Part shown: piece by piece, positions 1 through 11,616 of the stretch
Position numbering within the stretch: the first letter of the stretch is position 1
How the letters are laid out: each line of letters begins with the position of its first letter
From: Saccharum officinarum
Lineage: Eukaryota; Streptophyta; Magnoliopsida; Poales; Poaceae
Reading direction: 5' to 3'
Assembly: GCA_020631735.1 (NCBI GenBank)
Contig: CM036215.1
Location: 13,480,346 to 13,544,345 of the forward strand
Length of the DNA: 64,000 nucleotides
The notes under the pieces: model-generated
The model's database searches: none
Told to the model about the DNA's origin: nothing
The model's input: only the letters and a program-made list of their open reading frames with translations
Position numbers and translations under genes: made by a program

Positions 1-2
1 CA

Positions 3-656
3 GGGTGCCCCACCATCACCTGCTTAATTGGGACCCAGGTCTTCAATCATGCCTTGTGTGACCTTGGGGCTAGCGTGAGCGTAATGCCCAAGGCCGCCTT
101 TGACAAGCTGAGCTATACACATCTAACTCCTACCACCATGACACTCCAGTTGGCTGATTCATCGGTCTGCTACCCGGCGGAGATTGCGGAAGACATCCCG
201 GTGAAAATTCGGGACTATTTCGTCCCCGTCGATTTCATAGTGCTCGACATGGAGTTTACCAAAGAATCACCGCTCATTCTTGGGTGGCCATTCCTCAGCA
301 CTGCGGGAGCTCACATTGATGTTGGAGCTGGAATAATCCACTTCAATATTAATGGAGAGAAGGAAAAGTTTGAATTTTGGTCTAGACAACAAGACGACTG
401 CAAAATGATCCGCATCAAGTACGGGCCGAACCAACAAGGCATACAAAAGGTGGAAATTCAACCCCACATTATCTTTAGCTGCTCTCAAATAACATCGAAA
501 GGCAAGAAAGAAGATCCTAGAAAAGGTACCCTTAAACCACAAAAGAAACATAAGAAGGCAAAACAGCCAACGTGGGTACCAAAAGAACCCAAGAAAAAGG
601 AGACACCCATACCTACTCCCCTGGGTACGAAGAACCCTTCATCATGCAAGCAATGA
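3..656 (+). CDS. Ty3-like retroelement aspartic protease region, partial
   Basis: The reading frame is open from the window edge to a TGA at 654-656. It encodes the retroelement protease that cleaves gag polyprotein. The active-site motif reads DLGASVSVMP and is followed by the usual ILGWPFL strand (flap/hydrophobic part of retropepsin), then a Lys/Pro-rich tail. In plant Ty3 elements the active site is commonly D-S/T/L-G, so DLG is acceptable. The frame ends without reverse transcriptase or integrase, and the next 2 kb has no coding potential, so the copy is either non-autonomous or internally deleted. Its N-terminal gag part lies outside the window. The family call rests on the motif; the exact lineage (Athila/Tat-like) is inference. 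Confidence 0.8.
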   Translation, partial: GCPTITCLIGTQVFNHALCDLGASVSVMPKAAFDKLSYTHLTPTTMTLQLADSSVCYPAEIAEDIPVKIRDYFVPVDFIVLDMEFTKESPLILGWPFLSTAGAHIDVGAGIIHFNINGEKEKFEFWSRQQDDCKMIRIKYGPNQQGIQKVEIQPHIIFSCSQITSKGKKEDPRKGTLKPQKKHKKAKQPTWVPKEPKKKETPIPTPLGTKNPSSCKQ

Positions 657-2622
657 AGGGGGGAGATAGTCCTATTCATAAGACTCTATACCATGGACCC
701 TCGCCGCAGGTAAACGGTAGTTATCCTTTTATTTCTTGCATAAATAAACATTGCTAGTATAGTTAGTAATGATAAAAAATGAAAACAACAAAAACATTTT
801 CTGTTTTTAAAAACTAAAAATTTCATTCCTATACAAACCATCTAGCTTGGGGGAGTGATGCTCGATCCATCATCACCCCATAAGCTCTATAATGCAAGCA
901 TGGTGCTTGGATTATTCAGCCTACTTTTACCATGCTAAGATTCTTAGTTTGGTCATTGAGTTAGAATTGTTTGCATATGAAATGAAAACAAAAATATTTC
1001 ATAAATTGATAAAAATCGGTTAGTCTTCTAAGTAATATATGAAGCATGTTTTAATTTGAAGCAGTTTAACATGACCATGTCTTCATAGACTTTTTAAAAC
1101 TAGCATAGTGCTATGGTTAAAATGGCTATCTTGATTAAATTTTAAATTTGATCATTGTCCTGAAACTTGCTAAGTATAGAACTTTGAATGATAGACCAAA
1201 CCAAAAATATTTATCGCTTTGAATAAAATCTTGTTCATACTAGTATGCTTTGGTTTGAAAATATGGTTTTGTGTACAATCATGTTTTCATTGACTTTTCA
1301 AATTAAGCATGGTGCTTAGGTTGATTAGTCTACTTTGATCAAATCGAACAAATTTGTTTAATTTGATCGTTGTTCCAAAACTACTAAGTATAAAGCAAGA
1401 ATAAAATATAAAAATCTAAAAACAAATAAAGTACATGCCTCGGAGACTTCATTAAGCGACCTCGTACCTCCGGTATTGAGCTAGCTTGCGGGAGGGGCCC
1501 GCTCAGGTATGATGCATTGCATATTTACTTTCTTGCATATTTATTTTCTTTTAGCATATTTCTTTTATCATGCATAGAAAACTAAAAATAAAAATAATAG
1601 TAATAGTAGTAATAATAAATAAAAATAAAAATAAATAAGACAATTCCACTCCATACATATGTGTTGTAGAAATATTGATTCCATCCTTGTTGAAATGATG
1701 AATAGTTGCTATGTCTTATGTTTCATACTATGCCTAGCTTATAGCTTTGTTTTCTCCAATGTTTGAGTTTATTGGCTTAAAAATGTTCACCCTAAAAAAA
1801 CTTGAAACTTGTGGGTAGCAAAATGCTTATTCTAGTCTAAGTAGTTGCCTAACATGATATAGAGAAATAGACCTTGCTATGACTTTGTTCTAAGAAAGAC
1901 TTGATATCTGGAGATTTCATTTTCAAAAGCTAAAATCAAAAGTTCCTCGATGATTCAAATTCCTACCAAAGCCATATGACACATTCATATCCAAAAACCT
2001 TAGTCATATGCTACTTGTATTCATGGTGAGCTTTGTCAAATTGTTGTGACCAATGTTGAGATTCTTTTCATGCACCCATGATCAAGATTCACGTACACGT
2101 TATAAATAAAACTCTATGTCAAATATTTCTCTTTAAAAGTTATATAGAGAGTCTTGGGCTATAAAAAAAAGGATGCCATGCTAAGTGAAAAGCATGAGCC
2201 AAAAAAGAAGGGAGAGAAAACAATGGGTACTTAGATGCCAAAAAGAGAGAAAACAATGGGTGCAAAGACACCCACCAGTGAGAATAAAAGATAGCCCATA
2301 TTCTCAAAGATTTCAAAAAGAGAGAAATATGACATTTGAGTTCAAAAAACACAAAAATATTCACACTTGTACAATCTTGATCAAAGTGTATGACTAATCT
2401 CTCCTATGGTCCGGTTTTTGACTTAGCAACATGACATGATGCAAGTAGGCCACTTTTATCCTTACCAAGCTCCACAAAAGCCTATGTAGATGGTAGGATG
2501 AAAGAAAGGCAAAGTCAAAAAGCCTTTGGGGAGGAATACACATACACTTTGAGCGATTGAGTGTATCATTCGAGGAACTACATTTATCTTGTAGAAAACT
2601 TTCAAAACCTCTGGAATCATAG
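657..2622 (+). mobile_element. Non-coding internal region of LTR retrotransposon
   Basis: This AT-rich stretch has no supported gene. It begins with a purine-rich run (about 650-668) and has a second G-rich tract near 845-855. A phrase meaning roughly 'AAGCATGGTGCTTRG' recurs in degenerate form near 897, 1108 and 1306, which suggests old internal duplication. Such long non-coding regions between protease/pol and the 3' LTR are common in grass Ty3 elements. The short ORFs here are chance frames. Confidence 0.5.
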
Positions 2623-4080
2623 TGTTGACGGTCAATAACTACTAAAATATACCATCAACCAAGCATATAAATGGACATAATTCAATACCAAACGTAGAGA
2701 TAGGGTTTACACTGATAGAATTCCACAGGTTTTGGTGAAACTGTGTTTCTGTAGGGGGTTATCAGGAAATACGCAAGGATGGTCCCACACGTTGGATTCA
2801 AATTGATATTTATTTGTGGCACTGACTTAGGAAGACTCTAGAAGACACGAGAAGACGCATGGAAGAAGGCGGGACCCACCTGGCAGAGGGGTGGGCGGCT
2901 GACCGTGGGACCCACAGGTCATCCTCCCCTTCTTACGTCGGTTCTCCACCGTCTTAGGGTTTGCATCTACGCTGTTGTTTTAAGTCGGTTTGATCCGAGG
3001 GCTCCGGTGCATTCTATGGGGCTATATAAGCAGAGCCTCCACCCTGTGGCATCTAAGTCAATCCATAAGCCTTAAGCTTGATCAAGTCATCAGAGCCAGC
3101 AACCCTAGTCTCCTTATAGCTCCACCCTTATCTATAGCATAGCTACATAGGTAAGATCTAGAGGGAGGCAAGCTTTGTCTTGGATTCTGGATCTGTCTAC
3201 GAGCGCGGCTTGGTAAAGCCCTTGTAACCTCTCTGTTGTATCTTTCTGTTTATATTCTGCTAGATATAATTGATATGACTTTGCTCTATATTATTATATT
3301 TGTAATTATATTGTTCTTTATATACTTTGATTATATGTCTAGCATAGTTAGATTGTCTTTATATTCAAACATAGGATCGCAAAGCTCTCGTCCTTTAATA
3401 TCATGGGTGGGTGGTCGACATTGTGTAAGCATGGTGCTTAGACGTTGTTTACCTGTGGAAACGCCCTATATTCTAGGCTTAGTGGTAGATCACGAAGTAG
3501 CATTAGAATGCAAATGTGACACTTTCGTTGAGTCCTTTGTAGTCCACTCCTCGAATATAGGCCAAGTTGGACCCGGTTGCCAAGGTAGATTTTATGCTAT
3601 GTTCATAAACTACCTTATTAGTAATGTCCCTTATGTGTAGATATAATGCCTTCTTGCTATGATTGCTAGACATAATTATACTAATAATGGTATACATTGA
3701 CATGTAGTTAAGAATAACTTAAGAATATTTCTCTATACATACCTAATCCATGCTAATGCTCGGATTGGAAATGCTCTAAGGTTGATTACTATTTATGACT
3801 TATCATATGCTTATCATTATTATTTTATCTTGTGACTTACCCCTGTTATGAGTAGATAGATAGAGTATAGTTGACTCTCTCCATCATTTATACACACAAG
3901 TGATATATTCCTTTATCCTTCCCTTCCCAGTGGTATAAATATAAATTGACAACCTGGTAATACTCTAGGTAAAATGCTACAATGGTATATTCATCTGTGC
4001 GCTTGCAGACACATTTACTTTATCATATACATCTTTATAATTATTTTAGTCACATGAAATAATAGAAAGGTCATTAAACA
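2623..4080 (+). mobile_element. LTR of Ty3-like element (boundaries approximate)
   Basis: It starts TGTTGACGGTC after the non-coding internal region. A TATA box (TATATAA at 3023-3029) is followed by a transcribed-leader-like region with a 'GGTAAAGCCCTTGTA' phrase near 3212. The 3' part contains CTGTGCGCTTGC near 3993-4004. The same leader and CTGTGCGCTTGC blocks occur in reverse in the solo LTR at 4589-6118, so the two LTRs belong to related families. The right edge is uncertain; the end at AAACA (4080) is my best guess. No target duplication can be checked because the left part of the element is off-window. Confidence 0.5.
3023..3029 (+). promoter_or_regulatory. LTR TATA box
   Basis: TATATAA lies inside a GC-rich U3-like segment, about 400 bp into the LTR. 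It is the probable start-site element for retroelement transcription. Confidence 0.5.
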
Positions 4081-4115
4081 CTTTTAGCTTCCAACGCCGA
4101 GGATGACAACCTAGT
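4081..4115 (+). other. Degenerate primer-binding-site-like sequence after the LTR
   Basis: A segment reading CCAACGCCGAGGATGACAAC resembles the tRNA-Asp-type primer site region of Athila/Tat elements with several changes. If correct, DNA to its right is the 5' internal part of another element copy rather than host DNA. It is weak evidence, based on family knowledge. Confidence 0.3.
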
Positions 4116-4329
4116 ATAATAAAGCTAGAGGTATAGGGATAATGGGACCCTTTTTCTATCAGATAGGAGGGGATCTTGTACAAAATAGACTTCTAAGTAA
4201 TAACCCCATAAATCCTATATCTATCTATATAAAGAGGCAATCGTGTCAAGAAGCGGCTTTTTCTTTGGCCAAACGGTACTTCGAACATGGAACGAGCATG
4301 AAGAGATTAACGAGACTTCTTTCTCAAGA

Positions 4330-4545
4330 CTATGAGAGAACTATTTCCCCATTCTACCATTAAATGTTGCCATGCAACATATAAACTTTTCTTTGTTGAT
4401 CGCACAAATTAAGGATAATTGAATTACTATAAGACAACTTAAAAGACAACCTATTGTATGAGTTGATTTTTCAATCGTCTCGTTGCGTGGCACTGCATGA
4501 GGCCATCTATGAGACAATATCAATGTACTTGCCCTTAGTCCACAC
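4330..4545. repeat. Possible Tourist-like MITE remnant
   Basis: A roughly 200-bp segment contains pieces such as CTATGAGAGAACT near the left and CCATCTATGAGACAAT near the right, with AGACAACCTATTGTATGAG inside. This resembles a common maize/sorghum MITE as I remember it. No clean terminal inverted repeat or target duplication was found. Confidence 0.3.
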
Positions 4546-4588
4546 CATGTGGTCGCAACATTATTTGGACAAATAAAAAATAAGTAAT

Positions 4589-6118
4589 TGTTGGGATTTC
4601 TTACGTTCACAGATAAATCCGCAAGCGCACAGAATAGCACGGTAGCATTTCACCAGGAGTATTTTAGGTATCATATTTATCCACAGGAAAATAATGAAAT
4701 AAAGAGTATTGAATAATAACAAAGGAGTATATACTAATTAACATATCATCATAGCTAGAGTGGGGTTAAGTGTAATAATAGGAATTATGATCTAATGACA
4801 TAGAGGAGACATTCATAAAGATAAATAAACTAGTTAACTCAGGAGAACAACGGGTGAGGTAGATTCCTATGATATTTTCTTGTTACAAGGTCATATATAC
4901 ACACACACACACACACACTTAACTATAGCTAAGGCTAACTCTACTCTTGTGCACATCGGGACGCCGCCAGACGGTAGAGCACCGCAAAAGATAACTCAAC
5001 CGACGCGACTACGGTGGTACAGATTTAAGAACCAGCTCAACATGGGGTGGATTATAGAGGATAGACGGGGTTGTCACCACACGCTACCTACCACACGACT
5101 AGGGAGCAGGGTGCACTCACAAGCAGAGCAACGTGTAAGCACCACGCTCACACGAGGCTCGGCTACTCATCCTGATCGATAAACTAGCAGGCCAAGCGCT
5201 CTGTGAACCGTGCACAAAGATAAAGAGAACCTTAACTAAGCATGATATACAATCAAAGTAAATATACCATGTAGATAAGAATATGATATAATGATAATGA
5301 AGTCTCACAAGATATGGAAGTGAAGATACAAGGGCTTTACCGAACCTCCTGAGACTAGATTGGGAACATGAGCATGAGCCCAACTCGACCCCAAATCCCG
5401 AGCTACTAATCTACTACATTGGAAAGCTCTAGACTTGTTGCTTCTAGTGTGTCTTCATCCAAATGGATGCCTTTTTGGAGGGGGTCTAGGGGTCCTTCTA
5501 TAGGGGGCATCTGGCACCCTGTGGGCCCATGAATCCACGACACGGCTCCATCTCGTCCCTCCAATCCAAATAGACTTTAATGCATGGTGAAGATTGATCT
5601 CAAGGTTGGCGGAGGATCCTCGAATCACGGCATGGCGGTTTGTGGAGATAGGGGGTCGGGCGACCTGGAGGGGGGTCAACCGACCCTCCACTGATGAGTG
5701 GGCCTCCCTTCTTCTGCAAGGTGGCCCCAGAGGTGCTTGGGAACATGGGTATGAAGTTTCGTGCCCATTGGATCACTGACATAGCCTCAGCGGGTCCAAC
5801 AATCCATGCAATGCTTATTTTTAGCCTTTGATCTTGCACCGACTTGGGATCAATGGTGGAGAGAGCTTTGGAGTGTGTTTTTTTGGCCTCTCACACGGAT
5901 TGGTGAGGTGGCACTAGTGTGATTGCGAATAATCTTGATTTGCTAAAACATCATGGCTCACTTGGTCCGTTTTCTGGATAAATCAGCATGCATACAAATA
6001 TTCACCAAGATTTGTGGGAATTCGTTAGCTTTCAAACCTCTAAACCTATGTTGGTGATTGATTTTAAAGATAAATGCAGGTGAAATTGACGATTTATTTT
6101 TGGTGTAGCAACTCAACA
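4589..6118 (-). mobile_element. Solo LTR with perfect target-site duplication
   Basis: The segment runs from TGTTGGGATT to CTCAACA, so its ends are TGTTG/CAACA. It is flanked on both sides by GTAAT (4584-4588 and 6119-6123), a perfect 5-bp target duplication. The 1530-bp interval contains no coding region and no second LTR, which defines a solo LTR left by LTR-LTR recombination. Orientation is minus: the reverse strand carries a TATAGAAG box near 5497-5502, then a GGTAAAGCCCTTGTA leader and a CTGTGCGCTTGC block matching the plus-strand LTR at 2623-4080. A (CA) microsatellite sits at about 4898-4918. Confidence 0.9.
4898..4918. repeat. (AC)n microsatellite
   Basis: An uninterrupted CA run of about 10 units inside the solo LTR. 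Confidence 0.9.
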
Positions 6119-6123
6119 GTAAT

Positions 6124-6655
6124 CCACGTAGTTAATGATAGCATCGTAACTTCTAGCAGCAACAATGGTGGAGAGAGCATAACATAAAATGACCAGTACA
6201 AGAAGATATAGGCCCTGACTCTGTACATCGACGTGGTGTCATTGCCAAATATAGGAGTAAGACACATCTTGCAATGCAAATCGTTGATGGTGAAACATGT
6301 GTTTCGATAAAAAAAATATTGATTGAAGTTAAAAATTCAATAAATATGAAACAAAACATTTATTGTTTACACAACATGCTAAAATATTCCTTGGTATAAT
6401 TTGGACTATTCATGTAATATTCATGAGATGTTCCACAATCTTTCATTGTCCACACAGTATCATAAGACTTTTTCATTTATTTTTTAGTTTCCTCTATTAC
6501 ATTTTTTAAATATAAAATTTTAACTATCCCATTTTATTTATATTATAGAAATTATTTTCTTCATTTTATTTTCATAAATCCTGCATTTTTATAATGTTTC
6601 CTACAGTGTAGATGAGATATTCAATGGTACATTTTGGATTGTTAGTTTCCATATA
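6124..6655. other. AT-rich stretch without genes
   Basis: I see no coding, RNA or recognisable transposon features here apart from AT-rich low-complexity DNA. Confidence 0.5.
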
Positions 6656-6659
6656 GGAT

Positions 6660-7260
6660 CCTTATATTCTTAAATCCTCTTAAACCACCTTTCTAACCTG
6701 ATTAGAAGTGGTTTTCAAGGTGATTTTTTCTTTTCTAGCTAAAATTCCAAAAAAAATGTTTGATAAGGTTTTAAAACCACAAAAATGTACCTAAGTTTTT
6801 ACAACTTCAAAAAAAATCATAGAAATAGATGGAACACGAAAAACCGAAACATTATATCTCAAGCTCACTAACATATCTCTACTAGAAGCTTAAAAAATAT
6901 ATTTCCTCTAAGGTATTGAGAAAAGAACATTTAGATAATCTAGAAACATTATAATTAATGTCTAAAAGTGTTTTAAAAAACTTTCTACAACAAAAATATA
7001 AGATACAATGACATGAGTGCAACATACATTTAATGCTAAATGCATTATGTTGACAGCGTCTCATATTTTGTTGTGAAAGGTTTTCAAAAATGCATCCATA
7101 CATTGACTACAATATTCTGAGTATTTTTTAGAAAGTTCTAAATATTTTCCCGTTTTTCTAGACCTAAATCTAAAGTTTGGAATATTCCGGAGATATTTTC
7201 ATGAGTTCTAAATATTATGTCTGCGGTGTCTCATTATATCTCTAGGATTTTTCTCTAAAT
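6660..7260 (+). repeat. Dispersed AT-rich repeat, copy 1
   Basis: Blocks in this segment recur in the same order near 35100-35880. One is AGAAGTGGTTTTCAAG (near 6705 and 35175). Another is AATGTCTAAA followed by a CAACAAAAATATAAGATRCAA block (near 6957-7007 and 35790-35837). Neither copy encodes a protein. This is probably a non-autonomous transposon or solo-LTR-type repeat, family unknown. Confidence 0.6.
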
Positions 7261-8329
7261 TTTCATATACTTGGAGAAGTTTTCGAGGGGTTAAGAACTT
7301 TTTAGTCATTAATCAGATTTTCAATAAAAAAAGATAAAACTATCTTAAATACCACCTCTTACTGAGCCAAGGGGGCAAATTAAAAGGTATTGAGAGAGAG
7401 AGAAGAGAGAGGAAGATATTCAGTTTTATAGAGTTTAGAATAAAGAGAAAAATCATGTGATGATGATATTTCAGTTGTGTAAAATGACTTCTTTGTTAGC
7501 TTAGAATATAGAAGTACATATAGCAACTTCACCGGGTCTCCTTTTTCTTTTTTCTTTAAAATCTAGTATAGGGGATTGAGAAAATCAAATTACAGAGTAT
7601 AGGGACTGTCTACTCCAGCAGATTGAGAAATCAAACATTCCCTTTTTATGTTGACCCACGTGTCAGTGAGAAAAATACCTTTCTTTCTCCTGTTTCTTTT
7701 CTCTCCCTCCCGTCTGTGCGTGTGGCGGCTCACCAGCCCTGGCGTGAGGCGCGGCGGCTTGTCGGCTAGGGCGCAGATGCGTGGCAGCTCATTGGCTAGG
7801 GCGCGGATGTGCGTGCATAGGGTGCGGCAGCCGGAAGGCTTCAGGTCCGAACGGTCGGACCCGAGCATCACACCGAACCAGGGGCGGAGGACCAACATGG
7901 CAAGGTGTGGCTCATTGCATACCTTGTGTCCACCACAAATGCCTTTTACTACTTGTTTTTCTTTCAATTTCTATTTTGCAGAAAAGGTCTCTAGATTATC
8001 AAAACAAGATAACAGTAATGTTAAAAAAACAAGATAACAGTAGGCCTAGTCAATAGTGCATACCACATAATTAAGCGTCTCTCCAGTACCTCTAACTACG
8101 GCCGTTGGCAGATGGAATCATGGCCTGCTTTTAATCCGTCCTCCGGCGCTGCAACGAACAGCAGCACGGGAAAATGAGGCGGAAACCGAGACGCGCCCCT
8201 GCGTGGGAAGCGCAGCGTACGGAAGCAGTCTCGAAGTAGTTAGGTACGTCTCCGTCCCTAAATGTATGTCTCTAGAAAACCGTATTTCTCTCATAAATAC
8301 GTTTTTTAGGCGACCAATAAAAAGGCACG

Positions 8330-8860
8330 GAGTAGTAAGTATTTCTTCATTTCTTTTTCATTTTTTTTCTTTTCTTTTTCTTTTTCTTTTCTTTTCTTTT
8401 ATTTTCTTTACTCTTTTTCTTTTCTCTTTTTTGTGCTTCATTTTTTATTTTATTTTCTTTTTATGTTTTATGTATTTTTTATTATTCTTTTTAATTTTTA
8501 TATTTTATGTTTCTTATTTTTTATTTCTTTTTTCTTTTTTCCTTTTTGTTATTATTTTTTGACGTCGCGTGTTATACATGTGATGTTCTATTTTTATTTT
8601 TTCTATACTTTTTTCTTTTGATTTCTTTTTATTTATTATCTTTTGATTCTTCTCTAATTATGTTTTTCTTTGATTCATGTTTTTGATTTCTTAATCTTTC
8701 TTTAATTATTTTATATTTTTCTTTTGTTTCTTTTTTCTTTTTCTTTTTTCTTTTTCGTGCATCTTTCTTTTTTTATTTTCTTTTTTATGTGTTCACTATT
8801 ATTTTCATTTTATATTTTTATATATTTTTACCTTTCTTTTATTTTTTTTCTTTTCATATT
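8330..8860 (+). repeat. Polypyrimidine (T/C-rich) low-complexity tract
   Basis: About 500 bases consist mostly of TTTTC and TTTA motifs on the plus strand. Phe/Leu-rich frames in it are artefacts of composition. Confidence 0.85.
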
Positions 8861-9300
8861 ATTTTTTATGATGTTCTATGATGTTTTTTATGTTCATTTA
8901 TGATGTTCTATGTTTTTTTATGTTCACGTGTTGTACATGTGATTCTGTAATGTTTTTCTATGTTCATGTGATATACATGTAATATTCTATAATGTATTTT
9001 ACAATGTTTGCGTAATATACACGTGATGTTCTACAGTGTTTTTTTGTGTTGTTCACACAGTATACATGTGATATTCTATAATATATTTAATGATGTTCTA
9101 TAATGTATTTAGTGATGTTCTATGGTGTATTTAGTGATGTTTGCTTAGTATACATGTGATGTTCTATAATACATTAGTGATGTTCACGTAATATACATGC
9201 GATGTTCTATAATGTATTTATTGATGTGTTTATGGTGTATTTAGTGATGTTCACTTAGTACACATGTGATGTTCTAGAGTATATTTTAGGATGTTTGAAA
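8860..9300 (+). repeat. Degenerate minisatellite, unit about 40-60 bp
   Basis: Recurring phrases TGATGTTCTATAATGTATTT and TATACATGTGATGTTCTA appear many times with variable spacing. The copies are imperfect, so this is an old tandem expansion next to the polypyrimidine tract. Confidence 0.75.
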
Positions 9301-9309
9301 AGTATCCAT

Positions 9310-10548
9310 GAGATGTTCTTTTTAAATTTTTCTCTATTATGTGTTTTTATTTTTTCCTTATACTTTGCTCTAGATTTTATTATTTTTATTTATGTTATGT
9401 ATTTATTTTTATTTTTGTGTATATTATAATATCAATTTCATGAATCTAAAACTATAATGCTTTTCTTTTAAACTGAAAACATTTTTCTTACAAAGACGGA
9501 ACATTACTCTTTAAACCTAGAACATTGTCTTTGCTCAATAAAAGAAAATGTTCTATTTTTATATGAAAAATATTCGTTAATAAAATTTTATCTAAATATA
9601 TTCATGTGGGATCTTGTTTTGAAGGATTTGTTGTAAGAAACTTGATGGTGTAATCGGAATTTAATTTAGATGTTTGGTTTAAGAGTTGATGAAAGTGTGT
9701 GAGCTGATAATGATATGGGTGAGGTGGGCCCTGCACGGCCAGCCTGCGTCATCCTTCCACCCACCCGAGCACTGCTTGCGCTGCCTGTACGGGATATTTT
9801 TGCGAGTGCTCCTTGCTGGCGCGGAAAAAAATTAGCGCGTTCGGTGCGGAACTAGGGTCGACCCTAGCACCCCCTGTGGCAGCGCCGGTTCGTCGTCCAG
9901 AGCGTGGCATGGCAGATGCCTGCCCAGCCTATGCATGGCGACTATCTGGGTTATATAACTTATATTATAAGTAACAAAGAAAAGAAAGAAAAATGATGCA
10001 AAAAATACGTGGGCTGTTCCTCTTTGTTCTTCGAGGGATTAAAGGGCTGGTTTCTTAACATCTATCTCTACTCGCTATCTCTACACCTAAAAATTTTGTA
10101 TTGTTATCTTCTGCGCACGTTGTCGCCCTACTTCCTGGTTTCACGCATATCGCCCCGCTTCTGATTTCACGTACGTTACGGCATAGGCAGAGCTCAAGCT
10201 CGGCAAAACTGGGTTGTCCCCCCCCCCCCTTGGCTCTGAAAAGTTTTAAGCGATTTGATCGATGACCCACATAAAATTTGAGTCTAAAGGCCAATATTTC
10301 ATACTGCCCTTGTCTCCTTAATTTATAACCAAATAGTAGTATTGCATTACCGTGGTGGAGTGAGCTCTTGGAGTTCGGAACTGTGTGCCCACGTCTGCCG
10401 CTCCGTCACTAGCTGCCTGACTTTGAGCTGCCCTGCTCTCCTGTCTTAAATCCCCAAGACGAATTCATAATCATATTGAGTGATGATCCGATATCTGCTA
10501 CTCTACTGGGGACACACGGTCTATAGGGAGGAAGATTCGATGTTGTTT
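9310..10548. other. Intergenic DNA
   Basis: No supported gene. It holds an AT-rich stretch to about 9700, a GC-richer segment near 9720-9920 and a poly-C run at about 10219-10229. No ORF has recognisable homology. Confidence 0.5.
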
Positions 10549-10800
10549 CACTACTACAAATTGATTTATCACTGTCGCCACTTTCACTGTAGTAGCGATA
10601 GAAGCGACGGTGTGATACCTCCATCATCGGTTGCACCGATAGGGAGGCCTCATGAAGAAGGAAACTGACAGTTAAAACTTCTACCACTCACGGGTTAACA
10701 ATAGATGCGGCAGTGGTATTTTCTCCGTGTATGAAAAGCCGAGCCAACTGGAATAGGTGTTTTGGCAGCCGACCCTACATGACCGTTTGGTGTACTAGTG
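10549..10800. mobile_element. Possible small non-autonomous CACTA element
   Basis: The left end reads CACTACTACAAA and the right end TGTACTAGTG, whose reverse complement is CACTAGTACA, a 9/10 match. Inside is a short hairpin-like block with GCGACGGTG-type subterminal motifs. The 3-bp flanks do not match, so the right end is uncertain. Confidence 0.4.
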
Positions 10801-10904
10801 GTAGTAAATTCAGTGTGAGTTATTTTTCCATTTCTCAACTATTCACAACACAGTTGGATCGCCATTTTACTTCCACTTCTCCATCACTACTGGAGCTGGC
10901 GGCT

Positions 10905-11330
10905 TTGCCGAGGGCTCTAGGCTCTCGGCAAAGCCTCTCAGACCCTCGGCAAAGGCTTTGCCGAGAGCACCTCTCGGCAAAGCTGCCTCGGCAAAAACCC
11001 GATCGGCAAAGCCTTCTTTGCCGAGAGCCAACGCGGCCCTCGGCAAAGAAAAGGTGTCGTTAACGGGCCCGCTTTCTTTGCCGAGAGCCCATTTGGCTGG
11101 CTCTCGGCAAAGAATTTTCTTTTTTTTAAAAAAAAATTATTTGCCGAGAGCCAGTCTGGGCAGGCTCTCGGCAAACATTTTTTTTTAAAAAAAGAAAATG
11201 TTTGCCGAGAGCCGGCTCTCGGCAAAGAATTTTCTTTTTTTAAAAAAAAATGTTTGCTGAGGGCCAGTCTGGCCAGGCTCTCGGCAAAGCCTGTCCTTTG
11301 CCGAGAGGAACCCTCGGCAAAGTGAGAAAT
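10905..11330. repeat. CACTA subterminal repeats (TTTGCCGAG family)
   Basis: Short CTTTGCCGAGAGC and GCTCTCGGCAAAG motifs alternate, forming several inverted pairs separated by A/T runs. In CACTA elements these are transposase-binding sites. Confidence 0.85.
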
Positions 11331-11616
11331 TTAGATTTTTTCTTTTGATTTTCCACTTCATTACACATATAAATCACATTATCACGTATAAACACATTCA
11401 TTACATATAAATCACATTCATCACGTATAAACACATATATCACATCTACATATCACATTCATCACATATATGTCACGTTCACATACACCACGCATATAGC
11501 ACATTCATCACAATATTTGAACTAAACGAAAGTTAACCATTACAAGTTATCATCGAAACATAATAAGTTTTCATTCTAAAGTTCACAATCTACTAGAGAC
11601 GACACTTTAAACACAG

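Noticed and set aside
7648..8056. Possible 129-codon gene
   Set aside because: No domain, overlapping frames on both strands, and GC-rich composition only; adjoining DNA is repeat-like.
8203..8621. Phe-rich frames resembling membrane proteins
   Set aside because: Produced by the polypyrimidine tract.
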